Source: Bog-473 sp963711065
Lineage (GTDB): Bacteria; Actinomycetota; Acidimicrobiia; Acidimicrobiales; RAAP-2
Direction of reading: 5' to 3'
Assembly: GCA_963711065.1 (NCBI GenBank)
Contig: CAVQCO010000006.1
Location: forward strand, 248,001-312,000
DNA length: 64,000 nt
Part shown: positions 27,240 to 36,111 of the stretch, in pieces
How the letters are laid out: each line of letters begins with the position of its first letter
How positions within the stretch are numbered: position 1 is the stretch's first letter
Made by a program: the position numbers and the translations under genes
Notes under the pieces: generated by a model
The model's database searches: none
What the model was told of the DNA's origin: nothing
The model's input: only the letters and a program-made list of their open reading frames with translations

Positions 27240-28300
27240 GCAACGTCGGCGACGTCGGTGACGTGGGCGACAACGCCGGCACCGTGGCCCACGGCCACGA
27301 CGTCGAAGTTCCCGATCACCCGCGCCTGGAGGCCACCGATCTCTCCCGCCGGCTCTCCAAGGACGAGGAGGCCAAGCGCCTCGGTCGGGCCCAGCGCCGC
27401 CTGTTGCACCTGCGGCTCATCAACGGCGGTCAGCTCCGGGACGGGAAGCTCGGCCCTCCGGTGTGCGTCATCTTCGAGGGATGGGACGCCGCCGGCAAGG
27501 GCGGCGCGATCAAGCGGCTCGTGGAGCCCCTCGACCCCCGTCATGTGCACGTCGCCCCGTTCGCCGCACCCAACCCCGACGAGCTCCGGCACCATTTCCT
27601 CTGGCGGTTCTGGCCACCGTTGCCCGGTTGGGGCGGCATGACCATCTTCGACCGCAGCTGGTACGGGCGGGTCCTCGTCGAGCGTGTCGAGAGCCTGGCC
27701 ACAGAGGTGCAGTGGCGCCGCGCCTACGAGGAGATCAACGACTTCGAGCACACGCTGGCCGAGGAGGGGATGATCGTCATCAAGCTCTGGATGCACCTGT
27801 CGCACGAGGAGCAGTTGCGCCGCTTCGTGCGGCGCCGCGACGATCCGCTGAAGTCGTGGAAGCTGACGGACGAGGACTGGCGTAACCGCGAGAAGCGGTC
27901 GGAGTACGACGGGGCGGTGTCGGACATGTTGCGCCTGACGAACGGCCGGCTCGCCCCGTGGGACGTGATCTCGTCGGAGAACAAGCGGAACGGCCGGGTC
28001 GAGGTCATCGAGACGGTGATCCGTCGGATGGAGCAGGGCATGGCGCGCTGGGGCGTCCCGGTGCCGCTCCACGATGCCGCCGAGGAGAAGACCGAGCTCG
28101 CGCTCGTCTTCGACGACGCCGAGTTCCAGCCGGACCCCGACGCGCCGCCCCACGGGGTCGACTCGCCAGATGATGATCCACCGCAACATCGGAAAGCCTC
28201 GAATCCTTCGAAGGATTCGAAGGGTTCGAACGACTCGCAAGACCGGCAAGACTCGCAACCACTGCGAGATCCAGACGACGAGGAGCGCCTCGAGGCATGA
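27236..28300 (+). CDS. ppk2: Polyphosphate kinase 2 family protein
   Basis: 354 residues. Walker A GWDAAGKGG at 82-90 and FDRSWYGR at 138-145 are the PPK2 signatures; a lid region EDWRNREKRSEY follows. It transfers phosphate between polyphosphate and nucleotides (ADP/GDP or NMP). The GTG at 27236 overlaps the methylase stop. An N-terminal VGD repeat and a C-terminal acidic Ser/Asp/Lys tail (about 310-354) are poorly conserved additions. The gene ends ATGA-coupled to the LLM oxidoreductase. The uncorrected frame joins methylase and PPK2, but that fusion is not real in my reading. Confidence 0.9.
   Translation: MSNVGDVGDVGDNAGTVAHGHDVEVPDHPRLEATDLSRRLSKDEEAKRLGRAQRRLLHLRLINGGQLRDGKLGPPVCVIFEGWDAAGKGGAIKRLVEPLDPRHVHVAPFAAPNPDELRHHFLWRFWPPLPGWGGMTIFDRSWYGRVLVERVESLATEVQWRRAYEEINDFEHTLAEEGMIVIKLWMHLSHEEQLRRFVRRRDDPLKSWKLTDEDWRNREKRSEYDGAVSDMLRLTNGRLAPWDVISSENKRNGRVEVIETVIRRMEQGMARWGVPVPLHDAAEEKTELALVFDDAEFQPDPDAPPHGVDSPDDDPPQHRKASNPSKDSKGSNDSQDRQDSQPLRDPDDEERLEA
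28199..28220. repeat. Perfect 22-bp palindrome inside the PPK2 tail
   Basis: The half-site TCGAATCCTTC and its reverse complement abut at 28209/28210. Further TTCGAA copies follow. It encodes SNPSKDSK, so it may be only low-complexity coding sequence, but perfect symmetry of this length is unusual. Confidence 0.85.
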
Positions 28301-29280
28301 GCCCTGCACCGGCCAGGCCCGGCATCACGATTCCCTTCGACGGGATCCCGCTGCACGCCCACCGCGAGTGGTTCGCCCGCCTTCGTGAGCTCGGTTACAC
28401 CGACCTGTGGTCGGCCGAGGTGGACGGGGCCGACGGCTTCACGCCCCTCGCTCTGGCCGCCGCCTGGGAACCCGAGCTGAACCTCGGCGTGGCCATCACC
28501 CCCGCCTACACCCGCGGTCCCGCGCTGTTGGCCCAGAGCCTGGCCGCCATGGCCGACGCCGCCCCGGGCCGTTTCGCCTGCGGGCTCGGCGCCTCGTCCG
28601 AGGTGATCGTCGCCAACTGGAACGGCATGGCGTTCGAGAACCAGTACCGGCGGATGCGCGACACGCTGCGGTTCCTCCGCATGGCCTTCAACGGCGACAA
28701 GATCACGGAAGACTTCGCGACCTTCAGCGTGAAGGGCTTCCGCCTGGCCCGGCTGCCCGAGCAGCTCCCGCCGATCTACCTGGCGGCCTTGCGCCCCGGC
28801 ATGCTGCACCTGGCTGGGCGGGAGGCCGACGGGGCGATCCTGAACTGGCTGAGCGCCGAGGACGTGGCGACGTCGGTGGCGGAGGTCGAGAAGGCGGCCG
28901 AGGGGTCGCCCCGCGAGATCGTCGCCCGCATCTTCGTCATCGTCACCGAGGATGCCGACGTCGCCCGCACCGTGGGGCGTCGCATGATCACCGCCTATCT
29001 CAACGTCCACGCCTATGCAGAGTTCCACCGCTGGCTCGGACGCGGCCCGGCGCTCCAGCCCATGTGGGACGCCTGGGCCGCCGGCGACCGCAAGGGCGCC
29101 CTCGCGGCCATCCCCGACGAGGTGGTCGACGATCTCGTCGTGCACGGCTCGGTGTCGCAGTGCAAGGCACACGTCCAGCGCTACGTCGACCACGGTGTCA
29201 CCATTCCCGCCCCGATGATCATCCCGATCGGGATCGACCTGGCCGACGCCGTGGCCGGCCTCTCCCCGTCGGCCCCCTAG
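28297..29280 (+). CDS. LLM-class F420-dependent oxidoreductase
   Basis: 327-residue TIM-barrel protein of the bacterial luciferase-like family. Typical strands: ITIPFDGIPLHAH, GYTDLWSAEVDG, NLGVAITPAYTRGP, GRFACGLGASSEVIV and PPIYLAALRPGML. Such enzymes use F420 or FMN to oxidise alcohols or reduce double bonds. ATG 28297 overlaps the PPK2 stop (ATGA), so the two are translated together although no functional link is known. An amidase follows 36 bp later. Confidence 0.85.
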   Translation: MSPAPARPGITIPFDGIPLHAHREWFARLRELGYTDLWSAEVDGADGFTPLALAAAWEPELNLGVAITPAYTRGPALLAQSLAAMADAAPGRFACGLGASSEVIVANWNGMAFENQYRRMRDTLRFLRMAFNGDKITEDFATFSVKGFRLARLPEQLPPIYLAALRPGMLHLAGREADGAILNWLSAEDVATSVAEVEKAAEGSPREIVARIFVIVTEDADVARTVGRRMITAYLNVHAYAEFHRWLGRGPALQPMWDAWAAGDRKGALAAIPDEVVDDLVVHGSVSQCKAHVQRYVDHGVTIPAPMIIPIGIDLADAVAGLSPSAP

Positions 29281-29316
29281 GCCGGGGCCAGCGGGGACAA
29301 GAAGGAGCACGCCGGC

Positions 29317-30732
29317 ATGACAGAGATCGACTTCCGCACCAGAACGCTCGCCGACCTCAGCCGATCCGTGCGGTCCAAGGAGACGAGCGCCCGCGAGCTC
29401 ACGCAGGCCGCCTTGGACCGGATTGAGAGACTCGACCCGCTGTACCACGCCTTCGTCGCCGTCGACGGCGAGCGGGCCCTCCACGCGGCGGCCGGAATCG
29501 ACCAGCGGATCGTCGACGGAGAGGACCCGGGCCCGCTGGCCGGGATCCCCATCGGGGTCAAGGATCTGCAGAACGCGGTCGGCTACACGACCACGTACGG
29601 GTCCGCACTCCACGCCGACGACCCGCCCTCGACCGTCGACGATCCCTTCGTCGCCCGCCTGCGGGACGCCGGATGCGTCATCGTCGGCAAGACCAACACC
29701 CCCGAGTTCGGCTGGATGGGCAATACCACCAACGCCGTCTTCGGTCCTTCGCTGAACCCGTTCGACACATCCAGGGGCCCCGGCGGGTCTTCGGGTGGCG
29801 CGGCGGCCGCGCTCGCGGCGGGCATGGTCCCGCTCGCCACCGGGTCCGACGGCGGCGGTTCCATCCGGATCCCCTCCGCCTGTTGCGGCCTCTCGGGCAT
29901 GAAGCCAAGCCTCGGCCGCGTCCCCGCCGGCGGTCCCAACCCGCCTGGATGGGTCGACCTCTCCACCAACGGCCCGATGGCGTGCCGCATCGAAGACGTC
30001 ACCCGCGCGCTCGACGTGGCCGTCGGCCCCGACCCCACCGACCTCCGTGCGCTCCCCCGGCCCGAAGCCTCCTGGCTGGCGGCGCTCGACGACCCCCACG
30101 TCCCCGTGCGCATCGCCTACGCGCCGACCCTCGGCTACGCCACCGTGGACGCCGAGGTCGCCGCCGCCTGCGACCGGGCCGTGGCGGTGCTCGAGTCGCT
30201 GGGCGCCAACATCGTCGTTCTGGATTCTGTTTTTGAAGCCGACCCCGTCGGTGATTTCCTCACCTTGACGGGGGCCGCCACCCTGCGCACCCTGCGGCCC
30301 TACATGGAGCACCCGCGATGGGAGGAGGTCCACCCGGTGCTCCGCCACTTCGTGGACCTCGCACAGGCGACGACGGCCGAGCAGCTTCTGCAGGTCTTCG
30401 ACCGCTTCCACCTCATGAACCTGCGCCTCGTCGAGTTGTTCCACACGTCGCGCATTCTGGTGACGCCGACCTGCTCGGCGGTCGCCCCCTTCGCCGGCGA
30501 GATGACCAGCTCGGTCAACGGGGAGACGACGGCCAACTGGGTCCAGTTCACCTACCCCTTCAACATGACCAGATCACCGGCCGCCACCGTTCCCGTCGGC
30601 CTGAGCGCCCAAGGACTCCCGATCGGACTGCAGATGGTGGGACCCCAGCACGGCGATCTGGTGGTCCTGCGCACGGCAGCCGCTCTCGAGGCCGCCATGG
30701 GTCTCGATACGCTCGCCTCCCTCCCCGATTGA
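29317..30732 (+). CDS. Amidase signature family hydrolase
   Basis: 471 residues. Lys82 (GVKD), Ser158 (GGSSGG) and the nucleophile Ser182 (GSDGGGSIRIP) form the amidase Ser-cisSer-Lys triad. Length is normal for the family. Not a GatA: no gatB/C nearby. It hydrolyses an amide such as an aryl or fatty amide; the LLM, cupin and P450 neighbours suggest a catabolic role. GGAG-type site before ATG 29317. Confidence 0.9.
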   Translation: MTEIDFRTRTLADLSRSVRSKETSARELTQAALDRIERLDPLYHAFVAVDGERALHAAAGIDQRIVDGEDPGPLAGIPIGVKDLQNAVGYTTTYGSALHADDPPSTVDDPFVARLRDAGCVIVGKTNTPEFGWMGNTTNAVFGPSLNPFDTSRGPGGSSGGAAAALAAGMVPLATGSDGGGSIRIPSACCGLSGMKPSLGRVPAGGPNPPGWVDLSTNGPMACRIEDVTRALDVAVGPDPTDLRALPRPEASWLAALDDPHVPVRIAYAPTLGYATVDAEVAAACDRAVAVLESLGANIVVLDSVFEADPVGDFLTLTGAATLRTLRPYMEHPRWEEVHPVLRHFVDLAQATTAEQLLQVFDRFHLMNLRLVELFHTSRILVTPTCSAVAPFAGEMTSSVNGETTANWVQFTYPFNMTRSPAATVPVGLSAQGLPIGLQMVGPQHGDLVVLRTAAALEAAMGLDTLASLPD

Positions 30733-30751
30733 CCCTCCCTCCCCGATTTAC
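30716..30751 (+). repeat. 18-bp tandem duplication across the amidase stop codon
   Basis: CCTCCCTCCCCGATTGAC is followed by a copy with one change (TTTAC), so the stop region is duplicated. The remaining 100 bp to the cupin gene contain only a purine-rich ribosome site. Confidence 0.85.
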
Positions 30752-30848
30752 CCTGTGTGCACGATTGAACGGTCCCCATCCAACGACCCGAGCGCTGCGG
30801 ACGCGGGCCCTGCAAGAGTGAGCCTCGCAAAAGAAAGGAACTGACCCC

Positions 30849-31325
30849 ATGTCGATCGCCACCCCAGCCAACCCGACAGACACCGTCCGCCTCGTCAGCG
30901 CCGAGGACGCTCCGTGGGCCGACACCGATATGGGCGTCCTGCTGAAGGTGGTCCGCTTCGACTCGCAGCACGGAACCTGGGTGATCCTCAACCGCTTCCG
31001 TCCCGGCGTGCAGCTGCAGAAGCATCGCCACACCGGCTCGGTCGACGCCTTCACCTCGGCGGGGCGGTGGCACTACCTCGAGTACGGCTTCTACGTGACC
31101 GCCGGCTCGTACCTGTACGAGCCGGCGAACTCGGTCCACACGCTGCACGTGCCGGAGGACAACCGGGAGGACACCGATGTGTGCTTCATCATCGAGGGCG
31201 CGCTGTTGAACCTCGCCGAGGACGGAACCGTCGAGTCCGTCTCCGACGGACCCGGCACGTTGGAGGCGTACTACGCGCTGCTCGAGGCGCAGGGCGACCC
31301 GCGCCCCAACGGTCTGATCGTCTGA
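30849..31325 (+). CDS. Cupin dioxygenase-like protein
   Basis: 158 residues resembling 2,4'-dihydroxyacetophenone dioxygenase-type cupins. His59 and His61 (QKHRHTG) with His97 or His100 (SVHTLH) are likely metal ligands; WHYLEYGFYVTAGSYLYEP is the inter-motif strand region. These enzymes cleave C-C bonds in aromatic ketones. AAAGGAA precedes the ATG. Lies between amidase and P450 in the same direction. Confidence 0.8.
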   Translation: MSIATPANPTDTVRLVSAEDAPWADTDMGVLLKVVRFDSQHGTWVILNRFRPGVQLQKHRHTGSVDAFTSAGRWHYLEYGFYVTAGSYLYEPANSVHTLHVPEDNREDTDVCFIIEGALLNLAEDGTVESVSDGPGTLEAYYALLEAQGDPRPNGLIV

Positions 31326-31354
31326 CCATTGACCGCTCTCTTCACATTCGCTTC

Positions 31355-32563
31355 ATGACGGACGGAGGCCGCCTCACCGACCCGACGCTGTACTCGGGCG
31401 GCGACCCCTTCGAGCTCTACGCCGCGTTGCGGAGATCCTCGCCCGTGTGCTGGGTCGAGCGCGAGGGCGGCGGGTTCTGGGCCGTGACCACCCACCCCGA
31501 GGTGTCGGCGATCGGCGCCGACCCGGTGGGGTTCTGCTCGTCGCAGGGGATCCTGATCGACGAGATCGGCACGACCTACGACGCCCCGCCGACCATGATG
31601 CACACGGACCCGCCGCAGCACACCCGCTATCGGCGGCTGGTCCAGCCCGGTTTCAAACCGTCGATGGTGCGATTGATGGAGGCGGGGGTGACGGCGAAGG
31701 CGCGGGCGCTGCTCGACCCTATCCAGGCGGGTGTGCCGTTCGACGTGGTACCCGCACTCTCCATCCCGTTCCCTCTGCAGGTGATCTGTGAGCTGCTCGG
31801 CGTGGATGGGTCGCAGTGGCCCCGGTTCTTCGAGTGGTCCGAGGCGGTCATCCCCGGGGAGAGCGAGCGCTCGGAGGAGGAGCGGGGGCTCCTGCAGATC
31901 GAGATGTGGGAGTACCTCATCGGGGTGGCCGAGGAGCGGCGACGGGAGCCCGCCGAGGACCTGGTGTCGGCCTTGGCCAATGTGGGCGCCCCATCCAGAG
32001 ACGGCACGGACGCCGTGGATGGGGGGGAGCAGCTGAGCGAGCCGGAGCTGGCCATGTTCCTGATCCAGCTGCTGGTGGCGGGGAACGAGACGACGAGGAA
32101 CCTGATTTCGGCCGGCCTGGTCGCCCTATCCGAACGTCCGGACCAGTGGGCGGCGCTGCGAGCAGACCGCGATCTGATCCCGACGGCCGTCGAGGAACTC
32201 TTGCGCTGGACGACGCCGGTGATCTCCTTCATGCGCACGGCGACCGCGCCGAGCACCATCCGGGGACAGGCGATCGCCGCCGGAGACCCCGTGCTCCTGG
32301 TGTACGCGTCGGCCAATCGAGACGAGTCCGTCTTCGGGTCCGACGCCGACCGGCTCCGCGTGGATCGTCATCCGAATCCACATGTGAGCTTCGGCTTCGG
32401 ACCGCATTTCTGCCTGGGCGCCGCCCTGGCCCGCCTCGAGGCCCGCGTCGTGCTGGGCGAACTGCTGCATCGCTTCGAGTCTCTCGCTCCCGCCGGCTCG
32501 GTCGAGCGGACCCCCAGCCCGGTTATCGCCGGCGTCCGGCACGCGCGGCTGGTCTTCGGATAG
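31355..32563 (+). CDS. Cytochrome P450
   Basis: 402 residues, soluble bacterial type. The I-helix carries LLVAGNETTRN, the K-helix Glu281-x-x-Arg284, and the haem loop FGFGPHFCLGAALAR has the axial Cys353. An insertion GAPSRDGTDAVDGGEQ precedes the I-helix. It hydroxylates a hydrophobic substrate using ferredoxin from elsewhere. The start ATG 31355 lies 29 bp after the cupin gene without a strong ribosome site. Convergent with the MFS gene. Confidence 0.92.
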   Translation: MTDGGRLTDPTLYSGGDPFELYAALRRSSPVCWVEREGGGFWAVTTHPEVSAIGADPVGFCSSQGILIDEIGTTYDAPPTMMHTDPPQHTRYRRLVQPGFKPSMVRLMEAGVTAKARALLDPIQAGVPFDVVPALSIPFPLQVICELLGVDGSQWPRFFEWSEAVIPGESERSEEERGLLQIEMWEYLIGVAEERRREPAEDLVSALANVGAPSRDGTDAVDGGEQLSEPELAMFLIQLLVAGNETTRNLISAGLVALSERPDQWAALRADRDLIPTAVEELLRWTTPVISFMRTATAPSTIRGQAIAAGDPVLLVYASANRDESVFGSDADRLRVDRHPNPHVSFGFGPHFCLGAALARLEARVVLGELLHRFESLAPAGSVERTPSPVIAGVRHARLVFG

Positions 32564-32570
32564 GACAGCC

Positions 32571-32584
32571 CCTCGCCGGCGAGG
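32571..32584. terminator. Palindromic element between convergent P450 and MFS genes
   Basis: CCTCGCCGGCGAGG is a perfect 14-bp palindrome 8 bases after the P450 stop; overlapping GCCGGC copies could also form a looped hairpin. It could end transcription from both sides. Confidence 0.45.
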
Positions 32585-32624
32585 AGCCGCCGGCGATCTG
32601 GCGGTGCTCGAAACGTGCCGGTGC

Positions 32625-34253
32625 TCAGGCCGGAGCCAGCGAGAGATCCACCTTGCACTCGTCGGGGTCCGCGGCGGTCGCGACGACCACCTCGGGTGCG
32701 CCGCGGCCGGGGAGGAGCCTGAAGGCGGCCAGTGCGCCCACCACGGCAACCCCGGCGCCGGCGATACAGGCGACGCGTAGCCCGCTGTGGAACGCGGTGA
32801 ACGCGATCGACTGCAAGGCCGGCTGGACGGAGTGCGGGGCGTGCGCCACGACAGCGAGCGCGGCGGCCATGGATTGGTGAGCCTCGGCCTTGGGGCCGGC
32901 CGGGATCGGCAGGGGCCGGAACGCATTGATGATCCGGGGCGCGTACGACGAGGCGAAGATCGAGCCGAAGACGGCCACCCCGAGCGTCCCGCCGAGCTCC
33001 CTGGTCGTGTTGTTGACGCCGGCGGCGGCGCCACGCTGGTCGTCGGCCACCGAACCCATCACGGCCTCTGCGGTCGGCGCCGTGATGGAGGACAGGCCGA
33101 GGGCAAGCAGCACCATGGCGACGACGATGGGACCGAAGTAGGCCGTGTTCACCTCCGAGTTGAAGGCCGCAACCAGCAACCCGCCCCCCATCAGCAACAA
33201 CCCCATCGTCACGACCAGGCGCGACCCGACTTTGAGCGCCACCACCGCCGCGATGGGCGTGAAGATGGCCGCCACGATGGCGAACGGGAGCGTGTGCACT
33301 CCGGCCGAGAGCGTCGAATAGCCCTTGACGAACTGGAAGTACTGGGTGATCAGGAAGATGAATCCGAAAAGGCAGAAGAACGCCACCGAGATGGAGAGTG
33401 CGCCGCCACTGAACCGCGGGATCTTGAAGACCCGCACGTCGAGCAGCGGGCCCTCCGTGCGCAGCTCGAGGAGGGTGAAGGCGGTCAGCAGGACCGCCGC
33501 CACGGCGAAGCACGCCAGGGTGCCGGTCGACGCCCAGCCCCATTGCGGACCCTCGATGATGGCCAGCACCAATGAGGTCACGCCCACGGCCGAGAGCAGC
33601 ACGCCCCGGATGTCGAACGGGTGCTCGTGCACCTTCGGCAGCCGGGGGATCAACATCTGGCCGGCGATCAGGGTCACGATGACGATCGGGACGTTCACGA
33701 GGAAGATCGACCCGTACCAGAAGTGCTCCAGCAGCGCCCCGCTTACGATGGGTCCGAAGGCCACTGCGATGCCCGACGTGGCGCCCCAGATGCCGAGGGC
33801 CTTCTGACGCTCGGCGGGCTCGGGGAAGACGCTCGTCAAGATCGCCAGGCTGGCCGGGAAGATGAAGGCGGCGGCCACGCCCATGAGCGCCCGCGTCGAG
33901 ATCAGCCCTGCGGTCGTGTGCGACCAGGCGGCTGCCGCCGAGAAGAGCCCGAAGAACACCAGGCCCGCCTGCATCGTGCCCTTGCGCCCGAGACGGTCTC
34001 CGACCCCTCCCCCCGCCAGCAGCAGACCGGCGAAGGCGAGGCTGTAGGCGTCGACGATCCACTGCAGCGAGGTGATGGAGGCGCCCAGCGTGCGGTTCAG
34101 GGTGGGCAGGGCCACGTTGACGATGGTGTTGTCGACGACGACCAGGAAGACCGACAGGCACAACACGGGGAGCACCACCCAGCGACGGTCCTTGGGCGAG
34201 GAGGTCGGAGCGGGCGGAGAGACGTCGGCGAGTTCGAAGGTGGGTCCTGGCAT
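32625..34253 (-). CDS. MFS drug exporter, DHA2 (14-TM) family
   Basis: 542 residues with about 14 helices. Motif A-like GDRLGRKGTMQAGL, the DHA2 motif at helix 1 (VVDNTIVNVALPTL) and ISTRALMGVAAAFIFPASLA are visible, all EmrB/QacA type. Proton-driven export of hydrophobic drugs or metabolites. ATG 34253 follows AAGGAG by five bases. Divergent from a TetR gene with a long palindrome between them, so it is likely repressed by that regulator. Confidence 0.9.
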   Translation of the reverse strand: MPGPTFELADVSPPAPTSSPKDRRWVVLPVLCLSVFLVVVDNTIVNVALPTLNRTLGASITSLQWIVDAYSLAFAGLLLAGGGVGDRLGRKGTMQAGLVFFGLFSAAAAWSHTTAGLISTRALMGVAAAFIFPASLAILTSVFPEPAERQKALGIWGATSGIAVAFGPIVSGALLEHFWYGSIFLVNVPIVIVTLIAGQMLIPRLPKVHEHPFDIRGVLLSAVGVTSLVLAIIEGPQWGWASTGTLACFAVAAVLLTAFTLLELRTEGPLLDVRVFKIPRFSGGALSISVAFFCLFGFIFLITQYFQFVKGYSTLSAGVHTLPFAIVAAIFTPIAAVVALKVGSRLVVTMGLLLMGGGLLVAAFNSEVNTAYFGPIVVAMVLLALGLSSITAPTAEAVMGSVADDQRGAAAGVNNTTRELGGTLGVAVFGSIFASSYAPRIINAFRPLPIPAGPKAEAHQSMAAALAVVAHAPHSVQPALQSIAFTAFHSGLRVACIAGAGVAVVGALAAFRLLPGRGAPEVVVATAADPDECKVDLSLAPA

Positions 34254-34287
34254 CACAACTCCTTCCGGATGGGCACTGCCGTTGTAT

Positions 34288-34321
34288 AGAACACCGTGCT
34301 ATAGTTGTAGCACAGTGTTCT
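34288..34321. promoter_or_regulatory. TetR-type operator between MFS and TetR genes
   Basis: Arms AGAACACCGTGCTA and TAGCACAGTGTTCT match at 13 of 14 positions across a six-base centre. TATAGA and TATAGT within and beside it may be the -10 elements of the two divergent promoters, so binding would block both. Confidence 0.75.
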
Positions 34322-34341
34322 TCAGTACGCTAGGGGGCGTG

Positions 34342-34935
34342 ATGGAAAACCGCCGGACCAGGACTCCCAGCGCCGGGATGGAGGCGGCGCTCCTCGCCTC
34401 CGCCGCCGACATCTTGGAGACCGAGGGCCCCGACCGCCTGTCCGTCCGCCGGATCGCGGCCGCCGCCAACGTGGCCCCCATGGGCGTCTACAACCACTTC
34501 GATTCGAAGTTCGGCATCATCGATGCGCTCTTCATCCAGGGGTTCGAGCGTCTGCGCGAAGCCCTGGCGACGATCGCGGACATCGAGGACCCCTACGACG
34601 CGCTTCGAGAGGGCGGACGTCGCTACCGCGCCCTCGCCCTGGCGCACCCCATGGTGTACCAGGTGATGTTCCTGCGGGCGGTGCCTGGATACGTGCCGAG
34701 CGAGCATGCGCTCGTGGTCGCGGCCCGTGCTTTCGACAGCCTGGTCGCCGCCGTCGAACGCGCCATGGCCGCGGGCGTCCTCGCCGACGCCTCCGCCACC
34801 GAGACCGCCCAGCTGATCTGGGCCAACATCCACGGCTGGGTCTCCCTCGAGCTGCTGGGCGTCGGCTTCGTCGAGGACCAGGACGCCGGCTACGACCGGA
34901 TCTGCACGTCGCTCCTACGGGGCCTCCGCCCGTAG
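34342..34935 (+). CDS. TetR family regulator
   Basis: 197 residues. The N-terminal helix-turn-helix is LSVRRIAAAANVAPMGVYNHFDSK-like, and the C-terminal half fits the WHG-type TetR_C domain with AQLIWANIHGWVSLELLG. Start ATG 34342 after GGGGG; the adjacent GTG is an alternative. Divergent from the exporter, with a clear operator in the gap, so it is probably a ligand-released repressor of the exporter and of itself. Confidence 0.9.
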   Translation: MENRRTRTPSAGMEAALLASAADILETEGPDRLSVRRIAAAANVAPMGVYNHFDSKFGIIDALFIQGFERLREALATIADIEDPYDALREGGRRYRALALAHPMVYQVMFLRAVPGYVPSEHALVVAARAFDSLVAAVERAMAAGVLADASATETAQLIWANIHGWVSLELLGVGFVEDQDAGYDRICTSLLRGLRP

Positions 34936-34981
34936 CCTCAGCCCAGCGGTACCGGCGGCCTCACGACTCCCAGGACGGCGG

Positions 34982-35635
34982 CTATCGGGGATCCGGTCGG
35001 TCCAGGTACCAGTGACGCGACACCGAGGGGAACCATCTCGTTGCCCCGTCAGGTTTGCGATTCGGGGTCAGGCCGAACCGGCTGATGGTGCGCTGCCCAC
35101 CCTCGTGGTCGCCATAGAGAAGCTCGATCGTGAAGGGAGCGCAGTCTCGGATGGCGCGGCTGAGACCCGGGTAGTCCGGATCGTCCGGCTCACGGATCGC
35201 GCCCTGCCAGAAGCCGATGTCGCCCGGCGCGGTGTACAGGTCTCGGGTCTGCATGCGGAACCGCTCAGGGTCGGTGTGGACGATGTCGGGCCCGGCCAAC
35301 CCGGTGATCACGCTCCAACCGAAGATCACGGCCAGGCCCGAACCGACGTTGCGCAGCGAAAGGGCGAGGTAGATGCGCCCGTCGACCAGCTCGACACTGG
35401 ATTGGGCGCCCTCGACGGCCGTCCAGCGATCGTCCACCCACCGCATCTTCTGCACGGGGTCCTGCAGGCGGGAGGTGACGAGGACGGGCCGCAGGTTCAC
35501 GAGATACGAGGCCTCGGCAATCCGGGCCGACCGGTTGGCCGAGCGCACCGCAGCGAAGGTGGCCACCGCCAGGACCAGGGTCCCGATGGCGGTGGCGAAC
35601 GTGGCGATGGTTGCCCAGTCGGCGGCCATGACCAT
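34982..35635 (-). CDS. Single-pass membrane protein, conserved hypothetical
   Basis: 217 residues. One N-terminal helix (ATFATAIGTLVLAVATFAAV) then a soluble domain with LRPVLVTSRLQDP, IYLALSLRNVGSGLAVIFGW and a final SRHWYLDRPDPR. The plan matches common actinobacterial proteins with an N-terminal anchor and beta-rich cytoplasmic domain. ATG 35635 and ATG 35629 are both possible. Function unknown. Confidence 0.6.
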   Translation of the reverse strand: MVMAADWATIATFATAIGTLVLAVATFAAVRSANRSARIAEASYLVNLRPVLVTSRLQDPVQKMRWVDDRWTAVEGAQSSVELVDGRIYLALSLRNVGSGLAVIFGWSVITGLAGPDIVHTDPERFRMQTRDLYTAPGDIGFWQGAIREPDDPDYPGLSRAIRDCAPFTIELLYGDHEGGQRTISRFGLTPNRKPDGATRWFPSVSRHWYLDRPDPR

Positions 35636-35723
35636 GTCGGCAGGTTAGGGCGTGCGTCGTCGACCTGGCGTTGCGCCGGGTTCCGGATCGGCGGCCGCGT
35701 CGCCGCACTGGCAGACTCTGCGC

Positions 35724-36095
35724 ATGCTCGACCACGTTTCCATCCAGTGCGCCGACCTCACCGCCAGCGCCGCCTTCTACGACGCCGTGCTCGCCCCTCT
35801 CGGCGGCGGACGCGTCATGGAGTTCGGGCCCGCCATCGGCTACGGGATCCCTCCCATGCCCACGTTCTGGATTGGGCAGCAGCAGACCGGCGACGGTTTC
35901 CGGGAGTCGCACATCGCGTTCACCGCGGCCGACAGGGCGGCGGTACAGGCGTTCTTCGACGCCGCTCGGGGGGCTGGTGCCGAGGTGCTCCACGAGCCCC
36001 GGCTGTGGCCCGAGTACCACCCCAACTACTACGGCGCCTTCGTCCGCGATCCGGACGGAAACAACGTCGAGGCCGTCTGCCACAGCCCGGAGTGA
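35724..36095 (+). CDS. VOC family protein
   Basis: 123 residues: LDHVSIQCADLTASAAFYDAVLAPLG and RESHIAFTAADRAAVQAFFDAA start its two modules, with NNVEAVCH at the end. His, His and Glu at the usual metal positions are present. A single-domain glyoxalase-like protein, with ligand unknown. The gene overlaps nothing and is divergent from the membrane protein before it. Confidence 0.8.
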   Translation: MLDHVSIQCADLTASAAFYDAVLAPLGGGRVMEFGPAIGYGIPPMPTFWIGQQQTGDGFRESHIAFTAADRAAVQAFFDAARGAGAEVLHEPRLWPEYHPNYYGAFVRDPDGNNVEAVCHSPE

Positions 36096-36111
36096 CCCGC
36101 TGGGCCGGCGC

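Noticed and set aside
26069..28300. A single 743-residue methylase-PPK2 fusion protein
   Set aside because: The middle is nonsense in this frame, the methylase C-terminus continues in the next frame to a stop that overlaps a GTG start for PPK2, and both parts have normal family lengths.
27724..30444. 906-residue minus-strand open frame
   Set aside because: It is antisense to PPK2, the LLM oxidoreductase and amidase, has no domain, and long antisense frames are common at this GC content.
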